A stretch of 54,017 bases of DNA from contig JACRET010000028.1 of the NCBI GenBank assembly GCA_016218105.1, forward strand, positions 1-54,017. Reading direction: 5' to 3'. Under the pieces are notes generated by a model. The model saw only the letters and a list, made by a program, of their open reading frames with translations, was not told the origin of the DNA and ran no database searches. Shown here piece after piece: positions 8,247 to 17,613 of this stretch; position 1 is the first letter of the stretch, and every line of letters starts with the position of its first letter. Both the position numbers and the translations under genes were made by a program. Origin of the DNA: Deltaproteobacteria bacterium. GTDB lineage: Bacteria; Desulfobacterota; GWC2-55-46.

Positions 8247-9431
8247 TTGGCTGCTGTGATCGCGGAACTGAAGCGGGCTTTGAGGATTTCATCGGTTATC
8301 CCTGGCGCGGTAATATTATTGGCGCTCGTCTCTATTTTTATTTTACCTTCGGCATCCTTTGCCTATCCTTTCTTCTCAAGGCAGATAGGCAGGGATTGCG
8401 CCTTTTGCCATTCGATATTCCCCAAGCTTAATGAGACCGGCAGGACATTTAAATCAGGCGGGTATCGCCTTCCCGGCGAGGGCGAATGGAAGGAGGTAAA
8501 GGATCTTACCTCCCTGCCGGCTTCAATCGAGGCCGAAATCGAAGGCGCTTACAGCAGCCTTAAGACTAACGGCGTCAAGACAAAATCGTCGGATTTAAAG
8601 ATCGAAGAGCTTGAGTTTATCGCCGGCGGGGCGTTCGGAAAGACCGGCAGGGTCTCGGCGAACGCTACTATCACATTCGAGGAGACAGACACAGGCGCGG
8701 ATACGAGCATACACAAGGCATTCGTCCAGGTAAACGATCTCTTGGGACCCGCAGGCGAGGGGATGCTGAACGTAAGGGCTGGAAAATGGGAAATAGGGCT
8801 GCCGTTTTTAAATACAGCCGCGGCCATTACGAACAGGTATCTGGCGGAATCCGTCCTTGATGTGCTGAGCCTTGAGCAAGGGGCTATAGAGATAAACGGG
8901 TTGGTGGTGGCTGATGAGGATTCGATCATGCCCACACACCGCTACTCTCTCGGAATATCGAGAGAGGATGTGAGCAGCGACGATAAGCTGAAGGGCTTTT
9001 ACGCGGCCTACGCAGCCACTTTTAAAGAGGCTTACAGTATCGGGGCGCTGGCAAGAGCGGGAAAAGAGGCAATAGGCGGAGAGGACATGGCTACGTCCAA
9101 GTACGGGATCGCCTTTGAGGCGGAGGGCGGCCCTTTTATACTTACCGCCGGATATTTCAGGAGTAACCGGGCAGGGGCTTCTGACGCGGATGATTACCTT
9201 CTTGAGGCGCTTTTTTTCCCGCTCCCAAAGATAAGCCTGGGCGCAAGATTCGAATATCTGAAAGAGGGCGGCAGGGCGGGCGTAAAGTCACAGAGCATAA
9301 TGGCAAGATATAGTATACTGAGCAATGCTTTCGCCCAGATAGAGTACAGAGGCCTTTCGGACGAAGGGCACGTAATCGGCGCTAACGAGGACGAGGACAA
9401 GTTAAGGGCCTTCCTTGTAGCGGTATTTTAA
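8247..9431 (+). CDS. Exported heme protein with predicted outer-membrane beta-barrel
   Basis: This 394-residue protein has an N-terminal signal or anchor ending at about A39 (SASFA) and a single heme motif CAFCH (51-55) in a short N-terminal segment. The rest (about 85-394) consists of alternating strands, with no further cysteine pairs seen, and resembles a 12- to 16-stranded porin-like barrel. It ends in aromatic AVF, a typical outer-membrane barrel terminus. The TTG start is chosen because GAGGAG (8233-8238) lies 8 bases upstream. A heme tethered to a barrel could carry electrons across the outer membrane. Neighbouring cytochrome and chemoreceptor genes fit that role, but it is inference. 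Confidence 0.65.
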   Translation: MAAVIAELKRALRISSVIPGAVILLALVSIFILPSASFAYPFFSRQIGRDCAFCHSIFPKLNETGRTFKSGGYRLPGEGEWKEVKDLTSLPASIEAEIEGAYSSLKTNGVKTKSSDLKIEELEFIAGGAFGKTGRVSANATITFEETDTGADTSIHKAFVQVNDLLGPAGEGMLNVRAGKWEIGLPFLNTAAAITNRYLAESVLDVLSLEQGAIEINGLVVADEDSIMPTHRYSLGISREDVSSDDKLKGFYAAYAATFKEAYSIGALARAGKEAIGGEDMATSKYGIAFEAEGGPFILTAGYFRSNRAGASDADDYLLEALFFPLPKISLGARFEYLKEGGRAGVKSQSIMARYSILSNAFAQIEYRGLSDEGHVIGANEDEDKLRAFLVAVF

Positions 9432-9455
9432 CCATTTAAAGGATTCAGGGTTACT

Positions 9456-10025
9456 ATGGGTGCCAAAGAGGATATCGAAATACTTGATTCCAAAGTGGCA
9501 AGGCTCAAGGTCGAATACGAACAGTATTTCATGAGGGTCTTAAAGCGCGAGCCCGCAAAACTCCGGGACGAGATAGAAAGACTTATTCTCTTTTACAGCA
9601 ACAAGAATCTCACGAACACCTCTCTTAAATTCAGGTATAACAGCGTCGTAGCCAAGTACAACTCCTACAAGCAGTACTGGACGAGGACGCTCAGGGCCAT
9701 CGAAGAAGGCGAGTTCCACAGGAAGGCAGAGGCCGAGGAAGCCATGCTTAAAGGGCCCGGCCAGGCGCCTGTGGCGGCCAGCATCCGGCCTGAGGGGGAG
9801 GGCAGGGGGGGTGAGATAGATGAAATTTACAGCAAATATATCGAGGCGCGCAAGGCTTGCAACGAACCCACGGAAGGCATAACGCCCGCTGCCATCGAAA
9901 AGACGATACAGGCGTACAAGAAAAAGGTCGAGGAGCAGTACCATACCCGGGATGTCGAGCTTAAGGTCTATATAAAAGACGGAAAGGCCAGGCTTACGAT
10001 AGCGCCCAGGAAGAAAGCGGGGTAG
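9456..10025 (+). CDS. MXAN_5187 C-terminal-domain-like protein of unknown function
   Basis: This 189-residue soluble protein has a helical N-terminal half (RLKVEYEQYFMR, then a YWTR segment near residue 70) that resembles the MXAN_5187 C-terminal domain family seen in myxobacteria and relatives. A glycine-rich linker (about 100-115) leads to a second helical part and a strand-like KVYIKDGKARLTI end. It has no signal peptide or catalytic motif. It starts 24 bases after the barrel-cytochrome gene and probably shares its mRNA. The function is unknown. Confidence 0.6.
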   Translation: MGAKEDIEILDSKVARLKVEYEQYFMRVLKREPAKLRDEIERLILFYSNKNLTNTSLKFRYNSVVAKYNSYKQYWTRTLRAIEEGEFHRKAEAEEAMLKGPGQAPVAASIRPEGEGRGGEIDEIYSKYIEARKACNEPTEGITPAAIEKTIQAYKKKVEEQYHTRDVELKVYIKDGKARLTIAPRKKAG

Positions 10026-10077
10026 GGGGGCATAAGTTTCCTCTCTGCAGGGGAGCGGGAAAAGGTGATTATAAAAC

Positions 10078-10226
10078 GACCTCCCCTGGCCCCTCCTTGG
10101 TAAGGAGGGGAAAAGTCTTGCTCCTGTCTATCCCTGGCAAGGATGGGTATCGTTTTATTCCTACCCTCTCCTTGGCGAGAGGGCACCGTTTTATTCCTCC
10201 CCTTGACAAGGGAGGCTGGGAGGGGT
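10078..10226 (+). repeat. Family 3 palindromic repeat, left copy flanking the DUF559 gene
   Basis: A roughly 150-bp unit starts ACCTCCCCTGGCCCCTCC and ends GGCTGGGAGGGGTCG, so its ends are imperfect inverted repeats. Inside are smaller palindromes built on CCTCC-TTGGTAA-GGAGG and CCCCTTGACAAGGG. Compared with the right copy it holds one extra internal CGTTTTATTCCT unit, an internal tandem duplication of about 35 bp. Confidence 0.85.
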
Positions 10227-10604
10227 CGTATTACAAAGGTTTTCAACAGAATAAGCGAAAAAACAAAACGCAGGGGCTTAAGAAACAACATGCCTAAGCC
10301 CGAAGTATTATTATGGTCGAAGCTCAAAGGCAAGGGATTGAATGGCTACAAATTCAGGCGACAGCACAGCATCGGGTCTTTTATTGTGGACTTCTACTGC
10401 CCTGAGTTTAGACTTGCCATCGAAGTGGACGGGAATTCCCATTTTCTGGATGGGGCTGAAGAGGCCGACAGAATTCGTGAAAGCGAAATAGAAAAATACG
10501 GCATAACTTTTCTGCGCTTTACGAATAATGATATTTGTGAAAACCTTGAAGTGGTGATTGAGAGGATATCCGAGCGTCTGCCTGAGAGGGGCGCCTTTCG
10601 ATAA
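10143..10604 (+). CDS. DUF559 (Vsr/restriction-endonuclease-like) protein embedded in repeats
   Basis: The recognisable domain (about residues 40-150 of 153) is DUF559, related to very-short-patch-repair-type endonucleases. It shows KFRRQHSIGSFIVDFYCPE, then AIEVDGNSH, which place the usual acidic residues of a PD-(D/E)xK fold. The domain starts before the internal ATG at 10290, and the only longer in-frame start with a common codon is ATG 10143, inside the left repeat. So translation probably begins within repeat DNA. The gene is bracketed by direct copies of family 3 repeats. DUF559 biochemistry is poorly known, so activity is inferred from the family. Confidence 0.75.
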   Translation: MGIVLFLPSPWREGTVLFLPLTREAGRGRITKVFNRISEKTKRRGLRNNMPKPEVLLWSKLKGKGLNGYKFRRQHSIGSFIVDFYCPEFRLAIEVDGNSHFLDGAEEADRIRESEIEKYGITFLRFTNNDICENLEVVIERISERLPERGAFR

Positions 10605-10627
10605 GGAATAATCATTACAAATCAAGA

Positions 10628-10745
10628 ACGACCACCCCTGGCCCCTCCTTGGTAAGGAGGGGAAAAGTTTTGCTTCTAGTCTATCTCTGGCAAGGAGGGG
10701 AATCGTTTTATTCCTCCCCTTGACAAGGGGAGGCTGGGAGGGGTA
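10628..10745 (+). repeat. Family 3 palindromic repeat, right copy flanking the DUF559 gene
   Basis: This 118-bp copy has the same orientation as the left copy (ACCACCCCTGGCCCCTCC at the start, GAGGCTGGGAGGGGTAC at the end) and shares CGTTTTATTCCTCCCC. It lacks the extra internal unit of the left copy. The two copies are direct repeats around the DUF559 gene. Confidence 0.85.
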
Positions 10746-10785
10746 CTATTCAGCCTCGTATTGTGGGTTTTGCCAACCAATAAAA

Positions 10786-10818
10786 AAAGGCGGGCATCAT
10801 GCCCGCCTTTTCGTTTTT
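10786..10818 (-). terminator. Terminator at the end of the F-type ATPase operon
   Basis: A 10-bp perfect stem AAAGGCGGGC-ATCAT-GCCCGCCTTT (10786-10810). On the minus strand it is followed by a T run (TTTTTTTATTGG), so it ends the atp operon about 30 bases after atpC. A T-rich tail on the plus side (10813-10820) makes it partly bidirectional. Confidence 0.92.
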
Positions 10819-10838
10819 TTTCCTTTAAAGCCCCGTCC

Positions 10839-11249
10839 TTATCCCCGCTTCTCCTTAACCTTTATCCTTGCCTGTGCAAGCTCATAGGCCTCGACGGTTG
10901 TGCCGTAGCCGGCATCCTCCGGGGATAATGTCTTAAGCGCTTCCTCGGATTTGGTAACCACTGCCCTGGCTTCCTCAATGTCAATTTCTGGCGCGGTCTC
11001 CGCGTTTTCGACAAGTATCGTGGTTTTATCCGGCAGCACCTCGGCATAACCGCGGCCTACCGCGATAGAGCCGATCTCAGAGCCCTTCTTATAGGAGAGC
11101 TCTCCCGCCTTCAGCACCGTCAGGTACTGGGTATGTCCCGCGAGGACTCCGAACTCGCCGAACCAGCCCGGGGCGGTTACCTCATCGACTTCCCTGGAGA
11201 GAAGCTTCCTGTAAGGTGTGACTATCTCAAGCAGAAATGTATCAGCCAT
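10839..11249 (-). CDS. atpC: F-type ATP synthase epsilon subunit
   Basis: This 136-residue protein opens with the typical epsilon fold (ADTFLLEIVTP, then WFGEFGVLAGHTQYLT) and ends in the two-helix part (about 88-136). Epsilon links the rotor to the c ring and can inhibit ATP hydrolysis. It is the last gene of the F1Fo operon, 11 bases after atpD, followed by a strong terminator. Length and motifs are normal for the family. Confidence 0.97.
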   Translation of the reverse strand: MADTFLLEIVTPYRKLLSREVDEVTAPGWFGEFGVLAGHTQYLTVLKAGELSYKKGSEIGSIAVGRGYAEVLPDKTTILVENAETAPEIDIEEARAVVTKSEEALKTLSPEDAGYGTTVEAYELAQARIKVKEKRG

Positions 11250-11260
11250 TATTCAATCCT

Positions 11261-13619
<2,359 letters not shown>

Positions 13620-13702
13620 ATTTTATCTTTCGAGTTTTATTTTTTACCGTATCCGCTTTTCATGTTCCGAACACGGCTGCTGACCGTATTTTGCCGGATG
13701 AT

Positions 13703-15220
13703 CTACTGCTTTGCCTCGGCTATGAACACGCCCTTGAACTCTTCGAGGGCTTTATTGAGCTTCGCCTTCAGGTCGTTGTCGATGTTTTTCTTATCTCTTA
13801 TCTCGTTTACCAGGGCTCCGTGCCTTGATTCGAAGAAGGCCATTAATTCCTCTTCATACCGCTTTAAAGAGGCTACCGGATAGGAATCGACATAGCCGTT
13901 TGTGGCGGCATAGATTATCAGTACCTGTTTTTCAACGGGCAGCGGCTTGTACTGGCCCTGCTTGAGCACCTCGACAAGCCGTGTGCCTCTGGCGAGCTGC
14001 TTCTGCGTGGCAGGGTCAAGGTCGCTGCCGAACTGGGCAAACGCCGCGAGTTCCCTGAACTGCGCGAGCTCAAGCCTGAGTGTTCCGGCAACCTGCTTCA
14101 TGGCCTTGATCTGCGCGCTTCCGCCGACTCGGGATACCGAAAGGCCGACGTTGATGGCAGGCCGAATGCCTGAGTAGAAAAGGTCTGTTTCCAGATATAT
14201 CTGACCGTCCGTAATGGAGATGACGTTCGTCGGAACGTACGCCGAGACGTCGCCCGCCTGTGTTTCGATTACTGGCAAGGCCGTGAGAGAGCCCCCGCCA
14301 AGCTCATCTGAGAGCTTCGCGGCCCTTTCCAGAAGCCTTGAGTGGAGATAGAATACGTCTCCGGGGTAGGCTTCGCGGCCTGGCGGCCTCCTTAAGAGAA
14401 GCGAAAGCTGCCTGTAAGCTACAGCGTGCTTTGAAAGGTCGTCGTAAATGATAAGGGCATGCTTGCCGTTGTCCCTGAAGTATTCACCGATGGCGCAGCC
14501 CGTATAAGGTGCGATAAACTGAAGAGGCGCCGGCGCGGACGCCGTGGCGGCCACGACTACCGTATATTCCATCGCTCCGAACTGACGGAGCTTCTCAACT
14601 ATCTGTGCGACTGTCGACTGCTTCTGTCCGATAGCGACATAGATGCAATAAACGTTCAAACCCTTCTGATTGATGATAGTGTCTATCGCGACGGCGGTCT
14701 TGCCTGTCTGGCGGTCGCCGATGATAAGCTCCCTCTGCCCTCTTCCGATCGGGATCATGCCGTCTATGGCCTTGATGCCTGTCTGGAGAGGCTCTTTAAC
14801 GGACTTTCTGGCGACGATACCGGGGGCCTTTACCTCTACCCTCCTCATTTCCTTCGCGTCTACCGGGCCTTTGTCGTCTATGGGTTGTCCCAGGGCGTTT
14901 ACGACGCGTCCCATTAGGCCTTCGCCTACCGGCACCTCGACGATCTTGCCGGTTCTCTTTACTATATCGCCTTCCTTGATGGTATAGTCGGCTCCAAGGA
15001 TGGCTACTCCGACGTTATCCTCTTCAAGGTTAAGCACCATTCCGTAAATGCTGCCAGGGAACTCAAGGAGTTCTCCTGCCATCGCCTTCTCAAGACCGTA
15101 TATCCTCGCGATACCGTCGCCGACAGAGATGACGGTGCCGATTTCCTGTATATCGATCCCTTTTTCAAAGCCCTTTATCTGAGTTTTTATGAGCTGGCTT
15201 ATTTCCTCTACCTTTATCAT
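13703..15220 (-). CDS. atpA: F-type ATP synthase alpha subunit
   Basis: This 505-residue subunit carries the non-catalytic nucleotide site (GDRQTGKT, about 169-176) and typical alpha segments ([22 protein letters not shown], and [26 protein letters not shown] split across the conserved region). It lies one base after atpH. The 83-base spacer before atpG contains no gene. Confidence 0.98.
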   Translation of the reverse strand: MIKVEEISQLIKTQIKGFEKGIDIQEIGTVISVGDGIARIYGLEKAMAGELLEFPGSIYGMVLNLEEDNVGVAILGADYTIKEGDIVKRTGKIVEVPVGEGLMGRVVNALGQPIDDKGPVDAKEMRRVEVKAPGIVARKSVKEPLQTGIKAIDGMIPIGRGQRELIIGDRQTGKTAVAIDTIINQKGLNVYCIYVAIGQKQSTVAQIVEKLRQFGAMEYTVVVAATASAPAPLQFIAPYTGCAIGEYFRDNGKHALIIYDDLSKHAVAYRQLSLLLRRPPGREAYPGDVFYLHSRLLERAAKLSDELGGGSLTALPVIETQAGDVSAYVPTNVISITDGQIYLETDLFYSGIRPAINVGLSVSRVGGSAQIKAMKQVAGTLRLELAQFRELAAFAQFGSDLDPATQKQLARGTRLVEVLKQGQYKPLPVEKQVLIIYAATNGYVDSYPVASLKRYEEELMAFFESRHGALVNEIRDKKNIDNDLKAKLNKALEEFKGVFIAEAKQ

Positions 15221-15221
15221 T

Positions 15222-15767
15222 TTAAACCACCCCTTCCAGTATTTTTTCTTTCATTAGTTCGAGTTGCGTTTTAAGGCTGCCGTCCAGGATCGTGTTGTCA
15301 ATCCTTATGACCAATCCTCCGATGAGGGCCGGGTTGTTCCTGAAAGAGATGATGACCTCTTTACCGGCGGCGCTGCCTATTTTTTTCTTTATGTCCTCGA
15401 GCAGGGCCGGTTCAAGGTCGTTTGGAGCCTCGACATTGGCCCGTAGCCGCCCGGAGATATCGTCTTCAAACCTTGAGTAAGACTCCGCTATAAGCTCAAG
15501 GAGTTTTATGTTGCGCGTTACAACCAGTATGTTCAGGAATCTCGCGACAAAAGGCGAGAGTTTAAGGCTCTCAGCGATCCCGGTGATCAGGGCCGCCCTT
15601 TCCTCTATCTTGTGCATCGGGTTAAGGAGTACTTTATAGAGGTTCGGGTTGCCTTTGAAGAGGGCTAACGTAGTACGCAGCTCCTTGCCGTAGTTGTCTA
15701 AAGCCTTTTCTTCGCGCGCGATTTCCACAAGCGCCTTTGCGAACCTTCTTGCAGCGGAACTTTTCAT
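15222..15767 (-). CDS. atpH: F-type ATP synthase delta subunit
   Basis: This 181-residue subunit starts [18 protein letters not shown], the usual delta opening. It has an N-terminal helical bundle and a C-terminal part with the conserved [17 protein letters not shown] segment (about 153-170). It connects the b stalk to the top of F1. Its start overlaps the stop of the fused b'-b gene by one base. Confidence 0.95.
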   Translation of the reverse strand: MKSSAARRFAKALVEIAREEKALDNYGKELRTTLALFKGNPNLYKVLLNPMHKIEERAALITGIAESLKLSPFVARFLNILVVTRNIKLLELIAESYSRFEDDISGRLRANVEAPNDLEPALLEDIKKKIGSAAGKEVIISFRNNPALIGGLVIRIDNTILDGSLKTQLELMKEKILEGVV

Positions 15768-16756
15768 CAGTTAAGCCTCAGGTTGTTTAAATAGCCCTTG
15801 ACCAGTTTCTCCTGGTCAGAGGAGGAAAGCTCTTTTTTGAGTATCGTCTCGGCCATTTGAACGGCGAGACTGGCGACTTCCTCTTTTATTTCAAGCTTGG
15901 CCTTTTTAAGCTCCTGCTCAGCCGAAAGCCGTGCCTGTTCCTTTATCTTTACAGCCGCGTTCTCCGCCTCTGCTACTATTCTCTTTTTCTCCGCTTCGCC
16001 TTCTATTTCAAGCTCTTTCTGTATCTCGGAAAGCCTTTTTTCCAGCATGGCGAGCTTTGTCCTGTACTCATCGGACTTCCTGTCAGCCGCTTCCTTCGCT
16101 GTCTTCGCGTCCTCCAGGGCCTTCTTTATCTCAACGCCCCTCTTATGGAGCATGCCGCTTAAGAGTTTTTTCCAGATTACTACGATGCCGACCGCAAGGA
16201 TGACGAAGTTTACGACGCTCCAGACGAACTTCATGTTGAACATGGAGCCGTGCTCTTCGGCGTGGCCGCCGCCCTCTGATGCGAATACCAGCGCGGGGAG
16301 GAGCGGAAGCGCGAATGTAAGGATGAATATTACGAGTTTTCTGTCGAGTATCTTCTCGGCGATGTTTTTGGAGATGGACTCTGTTTCGGCCCGGAGGGAG
16401 TGAAGCGCGGCGGCCTTGCTCTTAACAAGCTCGGTCTGCATCCTGCCGATCTCCGCGGTGGCCGATGAGCGGGCCGCCTCGATTATTTCCTTTTCCTTCT
16501 GGAGGCCTTCGGATTTCATCTTGTTCCGTGCTTCCGTGCCTTTTATCGTGGCTTCCTTAAGCCTTTTCTCATAGGCCGCCATACCGTCATCAATGTCTTT
16601 TTCGGCCTTTGCCGCCGATTTAAGCGTGCCTTCGATTTTTTCCTCCCTCTCTTTCAGTATCTTTAAAAGAGGCTTGTAGAGGAATTGATTGAGTATAATG
16701 AGGAGGGCGAAGAAGCCGACCATCTGAAAAACCAATGTCAAATTGAGTTCTAGCAT
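15767..16756 (-). CDS. atpF: Fused F-type ATP synthase b' and b subunits
   Basis: One 329-residue frame joins two complete b-type subunits. Residues 1-139 are b': a membrane span at about 8-25 and then a coiled coil ending in AEKILDRK. Residues 140-329 are b: a signal-like hydrophobic stretch (140-159, ending VFA-S), a short polar segment (160-176), a membrane span (about 177-194) and a second coiled coil. These two subunits form the peripheral stalk. No ATG, GTG or TTG codon lies near the junction, so separate translation of b is unlikely. Cleavage after A159 by signal peptidase could release b; otherwise the two spans form a hairpin. Confidence 0.85.
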   Translation of the reverse strand: MLELNLTLVFQMVGFFALLIILNQFLYKPLLKILKEREEKIEGTLKSAAKAEKDIDDGMAAYEKRLKEATIKGTEARNKMKSEGLQKEKEIIEAARSSATAEIGRMQTELVKSKAAALHSLRAETESISKNIAEKILDRKLVIFILTFALPLLPALVFASEGGGHAEEHGSMFNMKFVWSVVNFVILAVGIVVIWKKLLSGMLHKRGVEIKKALEDAKTAKEAADRKSDEYRTKLAMLEKRLSEIQKELEIEGEAEKKRIVAEAENAAVKIKEQARLSAEQELKKAKLEIKEEVASLAVQMAETILKKELSSSDQEKLVKGYLNNLRLN

Positions 16757-16904
16757 TTTCTACCCGGTTTTTTTATTTTACGGCAAATCTATTTACTTTA
16801 AAACCCTTGAATTCAAGCGGAAATGCTAGCCTGGCAAGGGGAAACAGCACTATTTACTTTTGAGGGGTTCTTTTTGGGGTTTCCACTATCTAAAACAGAG
16901 TATT

Positions 16905-16932
16905 GCTATCATATGCAAAGCTTGATTGTCAA
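16905..16932 (-). promoter_or_regulatory. Likely promoter of the F-type ATPase operon
   Basis: On the minus strand TTGACA (16927-16932) is followed by CATATGATAGCAATACT. A -10 box is not exact (TAGCAA at 18 bases, ATAGCA at 17). The 338-base stretch 16757-17094 has no gene. It holds this promoter, a terminator at 17044-17070 and otherwise AT-rich sequence. Confidence 0.5.
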
Positions 16933-17043
16933 GCTAATTTGTAAGCGCCTTTGGTTTAAAATTTATCTTGAGGCAAAGGTAGTTAGAGGATAACGGCCGT
17001 AAAGGGGAAAAACCTGCTCCTGCGCGGGAAAGCATTAAAGAAA

Positions 17044-17070
17044 AGGGCTACCCCGTTTTGGGATAGCCCT
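17044..17070 (-). terminator. Terminator of the copper efflux operon
   Basis: AGGGCTA-CCCC...GGGA-TAGCCCT forms a strong stem. On the minus strand a T-rich tail (TTTTCTTT) follows, about 25 bases after the end of the Met-rich protein gene. Confidence 0.82.
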
Positions 17071-17094
17071 GTACCTTTTACATGGATAAGCGCC

Positions 17095-17571
17095 TTACTT
17101 TGCGGTACTGCCGCCTGCCGTGCCGTCCGTGGCGCCGCCGCCCATCATCCCCTGCATGCTCTTCAGCATGGTATCATGCTGTTTCATGATCTCATCCATC
17201 CTTTTTATCATCGCATCCAGCTTCGTTTTTTGCGCGGCGGTGGGCTTGTGTGTCATATCCCTCGTGATCGCCATATTATCCTTGAGTATCCCCATCGCCT
17301 CCTGCATCAACTGGTGGTTCTGCATCATCATGGCCCCTCCGCCCTTCATCCCCATATGGCCGCCCATCATCCCGCCTCCCATCTGGCCGCCGGGACATGG
17401 GCACGGGCATCCCATCTGTCCGCCCGTAGCGCCGCCTGTCTGCCCGGAATCCTGAGTGGCCGAACCCTGTGCCTGCTCCGCGGCTAGCGCTGTTGAATTC
17501 CCGGCGACAGCCGGAGCTGATATCAAAGAGAGCGCGAGGAGTGAGGCTGTTAATATCCCTTTTGCCTTCAT
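17095..17571 (-). CDS. Met/Cys/His-rich exported protein, probable metal binder
   Basis: This 158-residue protein has a signal peptide (about 1-31). A glycine-rich region contains CPCPCP (Cys 55, 57, 59) and clusters such as GGMMGGHMGM and MMMQNH, and a helical C-terminal half has further Met. Met is 21 of 158 residues. Such clusters bind copper(I) or silver in CusF- and PcoE-like proteins, though this is not a clear homologue of either. It follows cusA by 42 bases and ends the operon, so a periplasmic metal sponge or chaperone is the likely role. The metal is inferred. Confidence 0.7.
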   Translation of the reverse strand: MKAKGILTASLLALSLISAPAVAGNSTALAAEQAQGSATQDSGQTGGATGGQMGCPCPCPGGQMGGGMMGGHMGMKGGGAMMMQNHQLMQEAMGILKDNMAITRDMTHKPTAAQKTKLDAMIKRMDEIMKQHDTMLKSMQGMMGGGATDGTAGGSTAK

Positions 17572-17613
17572 GCACGTACCTCCTTAGGGTTTTTCATATA
17601 ACTATACCAGAGA

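Noticed and set aside
10097-10297. Short frame in the left family 3 repeat
   Set aside because: It is repeat translation and overlaps the DUF559 frame.
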